Assembly: GCA_016235045.1 (NCBI GenBank) | Contig: JACRME010000004.1 | Location: forward strand, 62,001 to 126,000 | Reading direction: 5' to 3' | Source: Nitrosomonadales bacterium | GTDB lineage: Bacteria; Pseudomonadota; Gammaproteobacteria; Burkholderiales; Gallionellaceae | Length of the DNA: 64,000 bases | Shown: one piece after another, positions 28,926 through 38,649 of the stretch | Numbering within the stretch: the stretch's first letter is position 1 | Layout: the number at the start of each line of letters is the position of its first letter | The notes under the pieces: model-generated | The model's database searches: none | Told to the model about the DNA's origin: nothing | What the model saw: only the letters and a program-made list of their open reading frames with translations | Position numbers and translations under genes: made by a program

Positions 28926-29912
28926 ATGAAAATGCTTAAACTGTTTAGCCGCGCTGCCGTACTGGGCCTTCTGTTTGCGATCACCCTGCCCGTCCAGGCA
29001 GACGAGCTGCAGGATGCCAATAAACTGTTCAAGCAAGGGTTGCACTCCCAAGCCATGGAGAAGGTCAACGCCTTCCTCGCCGCCAAACCCAAGGATGCAC
29101 AAGCGCGCTTCCTCAAAGGACTCATCCTCGCCGAGCAGGGCAACACGGAAGATGCCATCACGGTTTTCACCGGCCTCACCGAGGACTACCCCGAATTGCC
29201 CGAGCCGTACAACAACCTGGCGGTGCTTTACGCCGGCCAAGGCCAATACGAAAAGGCCAAGAGCTCCCTGGAAATGGCGATCCGCACCCATCCCAGCTAC
29301 GCCACGGCGCACGAGAATCTGGGCGACATCTACGCCAAAATGGCGAGCCAGGCCTATGACCGCGCGCTGCAACTGGACAAGGGCAATACCAATACCAAAA
29401 CCAAGCTGGCGCTGATCCGCGAACTGTTCAGCCGGAACACCCGCACCGCAAGCAAGCCGGTTGTTACCGCGCAGGCCGATTCCGCCCCGGCGGCTGCACC
29501 CGTCGCTGCCGCCGCCCCGGTGGCGACGCAGGCTGCAGCGCCCAAGCCCGACGTCGCCGCGGTTGCGGCCGATCCCGCTGCCGACGCGCTGAAGGCCACC
29601 GGCGACTGGGCAGCGGCCTGGTCTGCCAAGAACACCAAGCAATACCTCGCGTTTTACGCCAGGGAATTCAAGGCGCCGGGCGGCAGCCGTAGCGCCTGGG
29701 AAGCGCAGCGCAAGGCGCGCATCGCCGCCCCGAAATCCATCCATGTCGAAATCCGCAATGCCAAGGCGACGGTCACGGACGACAATCATGTGAGCGTCAC
29801 TTTCATCCAGTATTACCGCGCCAGCCATCTGATCAGCAACTCCGGCAAGACGCTGGTGTGGGTGAAGGTGGACGGGCAATGGCTGATTGCAGAAGAGCGC
29901 TCAGGGAAGTAA
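28926..29912 (+). CDS. Exported TPR protein with C-terminal Cds6/NTF2-like domain
   Basis: 328 residues. Signal peptide (LFSRAAVLGLLFAITLPVQA), then about four TPRs (ANKLFKQGLHSQAMEKVNAF, PYNNLAVLYAGQGQYEKAKS), an Ala/Pro linker, and a C-terminal NTF2-like domain (WAAAWSAKNTKQYLAFYARE, KTLVWVKVDGQWLIAEE). The same type of C-terminal domain closes the next protein, an L,D-transpeptidase four bases downstream. It is probably a periplasmic partner in peptidoglycan or envelope remodelling; the role is inferred from the pairing. Confidence 0.75.
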   Translation: MKMLKLFSRAAVLGLLFAITLPVQADELQDANKLFKQGLHSQAMEKVNAFLAAKPKDAQARFLKGLILAEQGNTEDAITVFTGLTEDYPELPEPYNNLAVLYAGQGQYEKAKSSLEMAIRTHPSYATAHENLGDIYAKMASQAYDRALQLDKGNTNTKTKLALIRELFSRNTRTASKPVVTAQADSAPAAAPVAAAAPVATQAAAPKPDVAAVAADPAADALKATGDWAAAWSAKNTKQYLAFYAREFKAPGGSRSAWEAQRKARIAAPKSIHVEIRNAKATVTDDNHVSVTFIQYYRASHLISNSGKTLVWVKVDGQWLIAEERSGK

Positions 29913-29915
29913 GCC

Positions 29916-31079
29916 ATGCCAAACCGTCTGCTCGTCCTGCTGCTGCTCCCCTTTTCGTTGCCGGTTTGGGCGGACGGATCGGACTCGCGCAATCTGGAGA
30001 TCGGCCTGGCCAAGAGCCTGCACGCAGTCAGCGAGAACCGCCTGGATGTGGCGCTGAACGAAGTCGATTCGCTGCTCAAGATCAATCCCAATTTCAAGCT
30101 GGCGCAACTGGTCAGGGGCGATCTGTTGCTGGCGCGCTCCAGGCCGATCAGCGATTTCGGCGATGCCCCCAACGCCCCGCGCGACCGGGTGCAGGATTTG
30201 CGCGAAGAGGCCAATGCGCGGTTGCAGCGCGCGCAGCAACAGCAGCCTGTCGCCATCCCGAAATACCTGTGGCAACTCTCGCCCCAGCAGCGTTATGCCG
30301 TGGTGGTGGATACCGACAAATCCACGCTTTACCTGTACGAGAACGTGAAGGGTGAGCCGCGCTATGTCGCCGACTTCTACATCAGCGTCGGCAAGAAAGG
30401 CGCGGACAAGCTCGCCGAGGGCGACCAGAAAACGCCGCTCGGCGTGTATTTCGTCAATGCCCATTTGAGCAAAGACAAACTCACCGATTTCTACGGTTCC
30501 GGCGCCTATCCGATCAGCTACCCGAACGAGTGGGACAGGCGCCTGGGACGCGACGGCCACGGCATCTGGCTGCACGGCACACCGAGCGACACCTACAGCC
30601 GCCCGCCGCGCGCCAGCAACGGCTGCGTGGTGCTCGCCAACAACGACCTCACCCAACTCGGCAGCCATCTGCAAATCGGGCTCACGCCGGTCATTATCAC
30701 CAGCAAGATCGACTGGAGCGACGAGGCGGATCGCGCCGAGCGCGCCGAACTGCAGAAATCGATCGAACAATGGCGCAGCGACTGGGCCAGCCGCAACACC
30801 GACGCCTACCTCACGCATTACTCGGGGGAGTTTTCCACCGGCAGCATGAACCTTGCGGCGTTCGCGCAGCAGAAGCGCCTGGTCAATTCCGGCAAGACCT
30901 GGATCAAGGTCAAGCTGTCGAACGTCAGCATTTTCCCCTACCCCAGCCAGCCGAACCTGGTGGTGGTCAATTTCGAGCAGGATTACGACAGCAACAACCT
31001 TTCCAACCGCATGCACAAGCGCCAGTACTGGATGAAGCAGAACGGGCGCTGGCAAATTGTCTATGAAGGAGCCGCATAA
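29916..31079 (+). CDS. L,D-transpeptidase with C-terminal Cds6/NTF2-like domain
   Basis: 387 residues. Signal peptide ([16 protein letters not shown]), an N-terminal helical part, then a YkuD domain with the catalytic pattern WLHGTPSD ... [11 protein letters not shown], where the Cys is the nucleophile and the HG motif His takes part. The C-terminal domain ([34 protein letters not shown]) matches that of the gene before it. Such enzymes make or cut 3-3 cross-links or attach proteins to meso-diaminopimelate. It is the second gene of an apparent operon that continues into ppiA. Confidence 0.87.
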   Translation: MPNRLLVLLLLPFSLPVWADGSDSRNLEIGLAKSLHAVSENRLDVALNEVDSLLKINPNFKLAQLVRGDLLLARSRPISDFGDAPNAPRDRVQDLREEANARLQRAQQQQPVAIPKYLWQLSPQQRYAVVVDTDKSTLYLYENVKGEPRYVADFYISVGKKGADKLAEGDQKTPLGVYFVNAHLSKDKLTDFYGSGAYPISYPNEWDRRLGRDGHGIWLHGTPSDTYSRPPRASNGCVVLANNDLTQLGSHLQIGLTPVIITSKIDWSDEADRAERAELQKSIEQWRSDWASRNTDAYLTHYSGEFSTGSMNLAAFAQQKRLVNSGKTWIKVKLSNVSIFPYPSQPNLVVVNFEQDYDSNNLSNRMHKRQYWMKQNGRWQIVYEGAA

Positions 31080-31080
31080 A

Positions 31081-31668
31081 ATGAAACTCGTACGCATCGT
31101 TCTCGCATTCTTGCTGGTCGGACTCTGCGTCCTGCCCGCACAAGCCGCATCTACACCCGCAACCAAAGGAAAATTGAAAATGGTAAAACTGCATACCAAC
31201 CAAGGCATCATCACCCTGCAACTCGACGCCGAAAAAGCGCCGGTCACCGTCCAGAACTTCCTCGACTACGTGAACAGCGGCTTCTTCAGCAACACCATCT
31301 TCCATCGCGTGATCCCCAACTTCATGATCCAGGGCGGCGGCTTCGAGCCGGGCATGAAGCAGAAGCCCACCAATGCGCCGATCAAGAACGAAGCGGCGAA
31401 CGGCCTGAAAAACGAGATCTACTCCATCGCCATGGCGCGCACCGGCGACCCGCATTCCGCCACCGCGCAGTTCTTCATCAACACCAAGACCAACGGCTTC
31501 CTCGACTATCCGGGACAGGATGGCTGGGGCTACTGCGTGTTCGGCATGGTGGTCGAAGGCAAGGAAGTGGTCGATGCCATCGGCAAGGTGAAGACCGGCA
31601 GCAGCGGCTTCCACCAGGACGTGCCCAAGGAAGACGTGATCATCACCAAAGCGGAAGTAGTGAATTAA
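31081..31668 (+). CDS. ppiA: Periplasmic peptidyl-prolyl isomerase, cyclophilin type
   Basis: 195 residues. The ATG at 31081 directly follows the transpeptidase stop and gives a signal peptide ([19 protein letters not shown]). The mature part is a bacterial cyclophilin: [30 protein letters not shown] with the catalytic Arg in [20 protein letters not shown] and [14 protein letters not shown]. It catalyses prolyl cis-trans isomerisation of exported proteins. The signal peptide favours PpiA over the cytoplasmic PpiB. Confidence 0.9.
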   Translation: MKLVRIVLAFLLVGLCVLPAQAASTPATKGKLKMVKLHTNQGIITLQLDAEKAPVTVQNFLDYVNSGFFSNTIFHRVIPNFMIQGGGFEPGMKQKPTNAPIKNEAANGLKNEIYSIAMARTGDPHSATAQFFINTKTNGFLDYPGQDGWGYCVFGMVVEGKEVVDAIGKVKTGSSGFHQDVPKEDVIITKAEVVN

Positions 31669-31675
31669 AACACCC

Positions 31676-31792
31676 GCCCCCTCTCCCGCAGGCGGGAGAG
31701 GGTTGGGGAGAGGGCTGTTGCGCAGGAATCACTTTTTGCGGCAACGCATAAACCCCCACCCTAACCCTCCCCCGGAGGGAGAGGGGATTTAC
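31676..31792. repeat. CCCTCTCCC-type palindromes between ppiA and lpxH
   Basis: A first palindrome CTCTCCCGC-A-GGCGGGAGAG with a GGGGAGAGGG tail (31680-31714) and a second, related C-rich one CCCCCACCCTAACCCTCC...GGAGGGAGAGGGG (31752-31788). They fill nearly all of the intergenic space and may fold in the ppiA-lpxH transcript. Confidence 0.75.
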
Positions 31793-31806
31793 CCCCCACC
31801 ACATTC

Positions 31807-32535
31807 ATGTCCCACTCCCTCTTCATCTCCGACCTGCACCTGAGCACAGCGCACCCGCGCAGCACCGAATTATTCCTGCGTTTCGCCGCCGACACTGCCC
31901 CCAAGGCCGAGGCATTGTTCATTCTGGGTGACCTGTTCGAGTATTGGGCGGGCGACGACGATCTGGACGACCCGTTCCATCTGCGCATATGCGACACCTT
32001 GCGCAACCTGGATGCTCACGGTACGCGCATTTTCATCATGCACGGCAACCGCGATTTTCTGATGGATGAAGAACTGGGATCGGCCTGCAATGCCACCCTG
32101 CTCGATGACCCCACCATGATCGACCTGTACGGCACCCCCACCCTGCTCACGCACGGCGACACCCTGTGTACAGACGATACCGAGTATCAACGCTTCCGCG
32201 CGCAGGTGCGCAACGACGCCTGGCAAGCACAATTCATGGCGCAGCCGCTGGCCCAGCGCAAAGCCCAGATTGAACAACTGCGCATGCAGAGCGAATCACA
32301 GAAACGCAGCAAGGAAATGGCGTTGATGGACGTGAACATGGAAGCAGTGAACGAATTGCTGCGCCAGAACAACTACCCCCGCCTGATCCACGGCCACACC
32401 CATCGCCCCGCCAGGCATCTGCATCATGTGGACGGGCACACCTGCAAGCGCTGGGTATTGGGGGATTGGGACAACCAGGCCAACGCCCTGCATTGCGACC
32501 GTAGCGGCATCAGGTGGGCCGACATCCCTGCCTGA
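31807..32535 (+). CDS. lpxH: UDP-2,3-diacylglucosamine diphosphatase
   Basis: 242 residues with the calcineurin-like metallophosphatase motifs in order: FISDLHLS, ILGDLFEYWAGDD, MHGNRDFLM, LLTHGDTLC and LIHGHTHRPARH. LpxH cleaves UDP-2,3-diacylglucosamine to lipid X in lipid A synthesis, at the inner-membrane surface. Length matches the family. It follows ppiA across the palindromic repeat. Confidence 0.95.
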   Translation: MSHSLFISDLHLSTAHPRSTELFLRFAADTAPKAEALFILGDLFEYWAGDDDLDDPFHLRICDTLRNLDAHGTRIFIMHGNRDFLMDEELGSACNATLLDDPTMIDLYGTPTLLTHGDTLCTDDTEYQRFRAQVRNDAWQAQFMAQPLAQRKAQIEQLRMQSESQKRSKEMALMDVNMEAVNELLRQNNYPRLIHGHTHRPARHLHHVDGHTCKRWVLGDWDNQANALHCDRSGIRWADIPA

Positions 32536-32608
32536 TTCAACGCTCCACTCGCCTTTTCCTGCACTGAAGCGCTTGGCGAACTATTCATCCTGGATCATCC
32601 ATCAGCTT

Positions 32609-32734
32609 GTCATACCGGCGCAGGCCGGTATCCAGTATAAATAATACACACTGCGAAGCAGACAAAATCCTGGTGTTGTCCCACCTGAGTGGGTATTTCC
32701 CAATTATCTGGATACCGGCCTGCGCCGGTATGAC
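32609..32734. repeat. Second inverted pair of GTCATACCGGC repeats
   Basis: Units at 32609-32635 (GTCATACCGGC...GCCGGTATCCAG) and 32708-32734 in inverse orientation, 72 bp apart, filling the lpxH-dbpA spacer. Spacing and orientation resemble the pair at 26496-26606. The loop contains CCTGAGTGGG and no gene. Confidence 0.8.
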
Positions 32735-32826
32735 GTACGTTTTACTAGTGGACTGTTCGGCTTCAATCGATCCGGCGAACCTTAAACTTTCCGGGCATTC
32801 CGCACCGCAGACGGGGATAATTGCGC

Positions 32827-34254
32827 ATGACCAAACCGACCACACCTTCTCCCATGCCCGCAACCGACGTTGCCGGACGCTCCTTCAACGAACTTCCGCT
32901 GTCGCCCGCCATGCTGGCGAACCTGCAACAGCTCGAATACCGCACCATGACGCCCATCCAGGCCGCCAGCCTGCCGATCACGCTGGCCGGGCACGATCTC
33001 ATCGCGCAGGCCAAGACCGGCAGTGGCAAGACGGCGGCATTTGGCTTGCCGCTGCTGACCAAACTTAACCCGCGCCACTTCGGCGTACAGGCCATGGTGC
33101 TGTGCCCCACGCGCGAGCTGGCCGATCAGGTGACAACGGAACTGCGCCGTCTGGCGCGCTTCGCCGACAACATCAAGATATTGGCACTGGTCGGCGGCAG
33201 CACCCTGCGCCCGCAGGCCGACAGCCTGGAACACGGCGCGCACATCGTCGTCGGCACGCCGGGCCGCATCATGGACCACATCGAGCGCGGCAACCTGAAA
33301 CTGGATGCGATCGACACGCTGGTGCTGGACGAAGCCGACCGCATGCTGGACATGGGCTTCTACGACGACATCGCCTTCGTGGTGAAGCAATGCCCGACCC
33401 AGCGCCAGACCCTGCTGTTCTCGGCGACCTATCCGGAAGGTGTTACGCGGCTGGCGCAAAAGTTCATGCGCAACCCGCAGGAAGTGAAGCTGCTGGAACA
33501 GCACGAAGGCAGCAAAATTCGCCAGCGTTTCTACGAAATCAAACACGAGGATCGTTTGCAGGCCGTCTCCGTCCTGCTCAAGCACTACCGCCCGGTCAGC
33601 ACGCTGGCCTTCTGCAACACCAAGCAGCAATGCCGCGACCTGGTGGACATCCTGCATGCCAAAGGCATACACGCGCTGACGCTGAACGGCGACATGGAGC
33701 AGCGCGAACGCGACCAGGTACTCATCCAGTTCGCCAACCGCAGTTGCTCGGTGCTGGTGGCGACCGATGTGGCGGCGCGCGGTCTGGACATCGCGCAACT
33801 CGAAGCCGTCATCAATGTCGATGTCACGCCCGATCCCGAAATCCACATCCACCGCATCGGCCGCACCGGACGTGCCGATGAAGACGGCTGGGCGCTGAGC
33901 CTGTGCAGCCCGGCCGACATGAACCGCGTTTCCAACATCGCCAAGGCGACGGGCATAACACCCGAATGGCACACGATGGATTCGCTGGTAAACGAAAAGA
34001 AAGGACCGCTGGTACCACCCATGGTCACCCTGCAAATCCTCGGCGGACGCAAAGAAAAGATCCGCCCCGGCGACGTGCTGGGTGCCTTGACCGGCGAAGC
34101 CGGATTCACGCGCGAACAGGTCGGCAAGATCACCGTCACCGACATGTCCACCTACGTTGCCGTCGCGCGCGATATTGCACGCGAGGCAGTAAAAAGATTG
34201 TCGGCGGGCAAGGTGAAGGGGAAGACGGTGAAGGTTAGGGCGCTGGAAGACTGA
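32827..34254 (+). CDS. dbpA: ATP-dependent RNA helicase DbpA
   Basis: 475 residues. DEAD-box motifs: TPIQAASLP (Q), AKTGSGKT (I), PTRELADQ (Ia), DEADRM (II), SATYPE (III) and HRIGRTGRA (VI). The C-terminal RNA-binding domain has GGRKEKIRPGDVLGAL and TGEAGF, which is diagnostic for DbpA, the helicase that binds hairpin 92 of 23S rRNA in 50S assembly. The ATG at 32827 is preferred to a TTG six bases upstream. Confidence 0.92.
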   Translation: MTKPTTPSPMPATDVAGRSFNELPLSPAMLANLQQLEYRTMTPIQAASLPITLAGHDLIAQAKTGSGKTAAFGLPLLTKLNPRHFGVQAMVLCPTRELADQVTTELRRLARFADNIKILALVGGSTLRPQADSLEHGAHIVVGTPGRIMDHIERGNLKLDAIDTLVLDEADRMLDMGFYDDIAFVVKQCPTQRQTLLFSATYPEGVTRLAQKFMRNPQEVKLLEQHEGSKIRQRFYEIKHEDRLQAVSVLLKHYRPVSTLAFCNTKQQCRDLVDILHAKGIHALTLNGDMEQRERDQVLIQFANRSCSVLVATDVAARGLDIAQLEAVINVDVTPDPEIHIHRIGRTGRADEDGWALSLCSPADMNRVSNIAKATGITPEWHTMDSLVNEKKGPLVPPMVTLQILGGRKEKIRPGDVLGALTGEAGFTREQVGKITVTDMSTYVAVARDIAREAVKRLSAGKVKGKTVKVRALED

Positions 34255-34400
34255 AGGCAACAGACAGTAGTGAATGGCTGCTTTAAGTTGGTAAGAACTC
34301 TGAGTAGACTTCCGCTTCCGGCTGATCTGCGGTCGCTCGATTAGCAATGATTTTTTATCTCTTGAAACCCGATGCGGTCGTAGCAGCTTTCCGATAACGT

Positions 34401-36185
34401 TCAGTGATGCACAGCCTGACATTCCTTGAATATCCTGGCCTTGCAGTTACGGCAGATTTCGGGGTCGAGGGTTTTGTAGATCGCCGAAATAACGTTCGAT
34501 TTGGCGGGGAAGATGCAGTCTTTGCCGATGTCCTTCAGGTAGTGTCCCTGTTTCAGGAAATTGTACACAGACTCCTTGAGGCGGTAGAAATACAGGCCAC
34601 CGCCCATTTTGCGGCGGCGCTTTGCCTCCTGTGCCAGCATTTCCGCTCCTGCCACGTCCACGAAGTTGATGCCGCTGCCGACCACGAGCACGTTTTTTTG
34701 TTGCGGATTTAGTTCGTCGATCTGCTGCAGGCTGCGTTGCACGTGATCGACCGCTCCAAAGAAGATTGATCCGTTGATGCGCGCCATGCTGAACTGCGGG
34801 CACTCCGCGTGCCCCTTGGCATCCTCGAAATGGTAGGCACCTTCCTCTGCGGAGGGCACCACCTGCACGACGGTGGGCTGGGAAGTGCGCGCAAGGTAGA
34901 GCATCATCGACAGCATCACACCCACATAAATCGCGAATTCCAGTTCGACGAACAGAGTCGAAAGCAGCGTGGTGACCAGCACTGCGGTTTCCGCACGGCT
35001 GGTGTGAAAAATGGAGTGGATGTGGTGGAAGTCGATCAGCCCCCACGCGACCAGGAACAGGATCGCCGCCATGGCAGGGATCGGCAGGTAAGCGGCGAGC
35101 GGTGCCACCAGAAGCAGAGTTGCGGCGAGGAATATGGCGGAAAACACCGCAGCCAGCGGGGTGCGCGCACCGGCGGCATAGTTGAGGCCGCTACGATTAA
35201 AGGAGCCGCTTGAGGCATAACCGGAGAACAGGCTGCCGAAAATATTCGACAGACCCTGTCCGACGAATTCCTGGTTGCCGTCGATGCGTTGTTCCGAGCG
35301 CACTGCAACAGCGCGCGCGATCGAAACCGCCTCGGTGAGCGCCAGCATGGTCACGGCCAAGGCGCTGGGGGCCATTTTCTTGATCATGTCCAGCGACAGA
35401 TCGGGCATGGAGAATGGCGGCAGGTGCGCGGGCAGCGCACCGACGGTCATGATGTGGGTGACGGCGTTGCCGAAATAGCCATTCAGCCCAAGCGCGAAAA
35501 AGCTGCCGACCAGCATGGCGGCAATCATGTACGGAATCCATGGCCAGAATTTTTTCACCAGAATGCCCGTAGCCAGGGTAACCAGCGCAACCGAGACGAC
35601 GTAAGGATTGATGTCGCCAACTTGCAGCACCAGTTGGTGAACAATCTCGTAAAAATGCGAACCGCGCGGGATGTTGATGCCGAAAAAATTCTTGATCTGG
35701 CTGGCCGCGATCAGCACTGCGGCACCGGCGGTGAAGCCGATCACCACCGTGTGAGAAATGAAGTTGACCAGCACGCCCATGCGCGCCAAGCCCATGATGA
35801 GTTGGAACACCCCGGTAAGGAAGGTCAGGGTCAGCACCAGGCTGATGAACTGGGCACTGCCGGGTTCGGCGAGCGGGCTGACTGTGGCGAAAACCACAAT
35901 GGAAATTGCAGTGGTCGGCCCCGAAACCAGGTGCCAACTGGAACCGAATAGTGCGCCAATAATGGCCGGCACCATTGCTGCATACAGCCCATATTCCGGC
36001 GGCAGCCCGGCGATGGTGGCGAAAGCCACACCCTGCGGTAGCACGATTATGGCACCGGTCAGCCCGGCAATCAGGTCGGCACGGGTGGTTTGCTTGTCCT
36101 GCATCGGCCACCAGCGCAGGAAGGGGAAGACTTTATGGAGCCAGAGATTGCGGGTGGGGGCTACCTTCAACGAACTTTCAGACAT
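34401..36185 (-). CDS. SulP-family anion transporter with STAS domain
   Basis: 594 residues. Twelve or so membrane helices with the SulP signature region LPQGVAFATIAGLPPEYGLY and GLSNIFGSLFSGYASSGSFN, followed by a cytoplasmic STAS domain (GSIFFGAVDHVQRSL, VVGSGINFVDVAGAEML). The last 25 residues have Cys-rich sequence (EICRNCKARIFKEC), unusual for the family and possibly metal-binding. Substrates in the family include sulfate, bicarbonate and other anions; which one applies here cannot be told. It is convergent with dbpA and starts 43 bases from the left edge of the accessory island. Confidence 0.9.
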   Translation of the reverse strand: MSESSLKVAPTRNLWLHKVFPFLRWWPMQDKQTTRADLIAGLTGAIIVLPQGVAFATIAGLPPEYGLYAAMVPAIIGALFGSSWHLVSGPTTAISIVVFATVSPLAEPGSAQFISLVLTLTFLTGVFQLIMGLARMGVLVNFISHTVVIGFTAGAAVLIAASQIKNFFGINIPRGSHFYEIVHQLVLQVGDINPYVVSVALVTLATGILVKKFWPWIPYMIAAMLVGSFFALGLNGYFGNAVTHIMTVGALPAHLPPFSMPDLSLDMIKKMAPSALAVTMLALTEAVSIARAVAVRSEQRIDGNQEFVGQGLSNIFGSLFSGYASSGSFNRSGLNYAAGARTPLAAVFSAIFLAATLLLVAPLAAYLPIPAMAAILFLVAWGLIDFHHIHSIFHTSRAETAVLVTTLLSTLFVELEFAIYVGVMLSMMLYLARTSQPTVVQVVPSAEEGAYHFEDAKGHAECPQFSMARINGSIFFGAVDHVQRSLQQIDELNPQQKNVLVVGSGINFVDVAGAEMLAQEAKRRRKMGGGLYFYRLKESVYNFLKQGHYLKDIGKDCIFPAKSNVISAIYKTLDPEICRNCKARIFKECQAVHH

Positions 36186-36227
36186 GTTTCAATTTGTAAC
36201 ATACGTGTTTTACTATGAATCACATAA

Positions 36228-36247
36228 TACAGGGTGCTTCTAAAAAT
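36228..36247 (+). repeat. Left inverted repeat of the accessory island
   Basis: TACAGGGTGCTTCTAAAAAT. It matches, inverted, the sequence at 43025-43044 at 18 of 20 positions. The next bases (TCAAAGTTCT) continue the match to the left end of the 141-bp MITE at 37536, so all three belong to one repeat family. Confidence 0.75.
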
Positions 36248-36866
36248 TCAAAGTTCTGATGGATGTACCAGCCCTTTTGATGAGGGTGAGTTCATTGTGG
36301 CAGGTCTTGCCGGTGGCGGATTGCGTCTGTCTGTATGCGCCAATGCGTTTTTGACCCAAGCTACCTGAATTCGTTGAACCAGCCGAATGCCAAGCAATCG
36401 ATTGACCATTAAATGACCTCCGGCAAAGCCGGAGGCTTATTGGGTGAGCCCCTCAAAGGGGGCGATATAACCTTGAGCCGCCTGAAGGAGGCTGAGTTTC
36501 ACTCCTTCCCCCTCTCAGGGGGAAGGTTGGGATGGGGGTACAAGCGATTGACTGAGCACATATTCAATTTCCACCCCCTCCCTAACCCTCCCCCTGCAAG
36601 GGGGGAGGGGATGAGGTTGCTGAATTTTTGTTGCTGTTTAATGACCGCTGGAACGGTCAAACCTAACGGAGTCCCCCGGCATAGCCGGGGGTTTACCTCA
36701 CCGAATTATGGATTTTTGAAAATATATATGGTGCAGCCGGAATCGGCTGAGTGGGTCAAAAACGCGTCGGCGACACCAGGAAAGCTTCACTTGACCAATG
36801 CATACAGCATCGTTCCGTTCTCTCGGTACTTGTGCATAACTACCGAAACTATGGAACAATGCCGAC
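36248..36866. other. Non-coding segment with stem-loops at the left of the island
   Basis: No convincing gene. It contains a perfect hairpin CTCCGGC-AAA-GCCGGAG (36419-36435), a GCCCCTC-AA-AGGGGGC hairpin next to it, C-rich blocks CCCCCTCTCAGGGGG and CCCTCCCTAACCCTCCCC (36500-36612), and a second perfect hairpin CCCCCGGC-ATA-GCCGGGGG (36674-36692). The block from 36410 to 36700 has hairpins at both ends and looks like a small non-autonomous mobile element. The antitoxin promoter should lie in the last 160 bp. Confidence 0.55.
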
Positions 36867-37466
36867 ATGGCATCCACTCAATCCCAAATTCAGACTCTCC
36901 TGCGCAAGGCAGGTACTGCACGATCACGAGAACTGGTCGCGGCAGGCATTACGCGCAGCCAAATTTCGCGAATGGTGGCGGCGAACCAACTGCTGCGAGT
37001 GGCGCGAGGACTGTATGCCATGCCCGGCTACCAGAGCGGTGAGCATGGCGCGCTGGTGGAAGTGGCGAAGCGCGCACCCGATGCGCTGTTTTGCCTGCTC
37101 ACGGCACTGCGCATTCACGATCTGACAACCCAGTCGCCATTCGAAGTCTGGATCGCCATCGGCAACAAAAGTCATCCGCCGCGAATGGAATATCCGCCGC
37201 TGCGCACGACGCGATTCTCCGCTGCTGCGCTGACTACAGGCGTTGAGACGCGCCGGGTTGATGGCGTGAAAATTCAAGTCACCAGTGTGGCCAAGACGGT
37301 GGCGGACTGTTTCAAGTTTCGCAACAAGGTCGGGCTGGACGTGGCGCTGGAGGCGCTACGCGAGGCGCGCCGCGCGAAGAAAGCGAGTGCCGATGAACTG
37401 TGGCGCTATGCGAAGATCAATCGCGTGACCAATGTGATGCGCCCTTATCTGGAGGCAGTCGCGTGA
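36867..37466 (+). CDS. AbiEi-type antitoxin / transcriptional regulator
   Basis: 199 residues. An N-terminal winged helix-turn-helix (LLRKAGTARSRELVAAGITRS, RMVAANQLLRVARGLYAMPG) and a C-terminal domain with VTSVAKTVADCFKFRNKVG, both diagnostic for AbiEi antitoxins. In type IV AbiE modules this protein represses its own operon and counters the AbiEii nucleotidyltransferase. Its stop overlaps the start of the abiEii gene (GTGA). Since that toxin gene is broken here, the antitoxin is probably a relic that still represses its operon. Confidence 0.88.
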   Translation: MASTQSQIQTLLRKAGTARSRELVAAGITRSQISRMVAANQLLRVARGLYAMPGYQSGEHGALVEVAKRAPDALFCLLTALRIHDLTTQSPFEVWIAIGNKSHPPRMEYPPLRTTRFSAAALTTGVETRRVDGVKIQVTSVAKTVADCFKFRNKVGLDVALEALREARRAKKASADELWRYAKINRVTNVMRPYLEAVA

Positions 37467-38470
37467 CCGCGGATTTGCCTGCATCGATTCATGCGCGATT
37501 GTTGAATCGGGCCAAGATGCGCGGCGAGGACTTTAGGGCGCCTCTAATAATTCAAAGTTCTAAGCAAGACAAGGCGCGAGCAAAAAATTGCGACGCGGCA
37601 TATGTGTGATATGTAAGGAGTAATTTTTTGTGAGCAACGCAGTATTGCGACGAAATTTGGATTATTAGAGGTGCCCTTTAACCTGATCCTGACTCGCTAT
37701 GCGAAGAGCGCTTTCTGTATCGTCTCTCCCTTGTTCCGGCGCGCGATGTTTTCTGGTTGAAAGGTGCGTTGCTGTTTGATCTGTGGTTCGACCTACCCCA
37801 CCGGCCCACGCGCGATGCGGACTTTCTCGGGTTTGGCTCCATGGATATTGAGGCGCTCACGCGCACGGTACGCGAAATCTGCGACACCGCCGTGGAAGAT
37901 GGCATGAAGTTCGAACCCGCATCAATCACGGTTGAGGAAATTCGCGAGGAAGCCCGTTATGGCGGTTTGCGTGTGCGGCTGGTGGCCAGGCTTGGAAATG
38001 CACGTTGTACTGTGCAGCTCGATGTTGGTTATGGCGACGCGGTAACGCCGGGTCCGGAGGAGGCGGTGTACCCTACTCTGCTGAACGATCAGCCCGCGCC
38101 GCACTTGCGCGTGTATCCGCGTGCAACAGTGGCGGCTGAAAAGCTAGAGGCGATAGTAAGTCTCGGTATGGCAAATAGCCGGATGAAAGACTATTTTGAT
38201 TTGCGCGCGCTTGCGCATGAGGGAGTGCTGGACGCCGGGCAATTGGGCGATGCGCTTGCGGCCACGTTTCAGCGCCGTAAAACATTGCTGCCGGAAGAAA
38301 TGCCGCTCGGCCTGAGTGATGAGTTTGCGCACGATGCGACCAAGAAAGCACAGTGGAACGCATTCCTTGGCAAAAACCAGCTTGATGCGCCGACGCTGCA
38401 AGAAGTGGTTGTTGAGGTTCGCAGTTTTGCCACGGAGCCTTTCAAGTTGGCTCGGCAAAGGAAAGCGTGA
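37463..38470 (+). pseudogene. AbiEii nucleotidyltransferase toxin, broken by a MITE and a frameshift
   Basis: The 5' part (GTG start at 37463) encodes VTADLPASIHARLLNRAKM and RGEDF; then a 141-bp MITE interrupts. After it the DNA encodes NLILTRYA in one frame, and from about 37702 EERFLYRLSLVPARDVFWLK in another, so one base has also been lost. The remainder is intact: LKGALLFDLWF, PTRDADFLGFG (nucleotidyltransferase motif), VQLDVGYGD and RATVAAEKLEAIVSLG, then KDYFDLRALA. A TTG at 37757 could start a shortened product lacking the N-terminus. The toxin is expected to be inactive. Confidence 0.88.
37536..37676. mobile_element. 141-bp MITE inserted in abiEii
   Basis: Ends GGGCGCCTCTAATAATTC and, inverted, GGGCACCTCTAATAATCC; 19 of the first 21 positions match. 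The element is flanked by a direct TTTA duplication (37532-37535 and 37677-37680). The interior is AT-rich and has no gene. Removing it and one TTTA restores GAC-TTT-AAC-CTG, the expected AbiEii coding sequence, so the boundaries are firm. It lacks a transposase, hence is non-autonomous. Confidence 0.9.
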
Positions 38471-38649
38471 CCCGGTGGGATTGATGGTAGGTCGACTGCG
38501 CTACAAATCTAGACCTGACCCTCGCGGTTACTCCTACAGGGTGAGGGTATTCTAATGGACAATTTGGGATGAAACTACTGGTGAAACAACTAGGAACCGA
38601 CATAAAACTGACCATGATTGATCGGCACCGCTGACTATCCCCACAAGCG

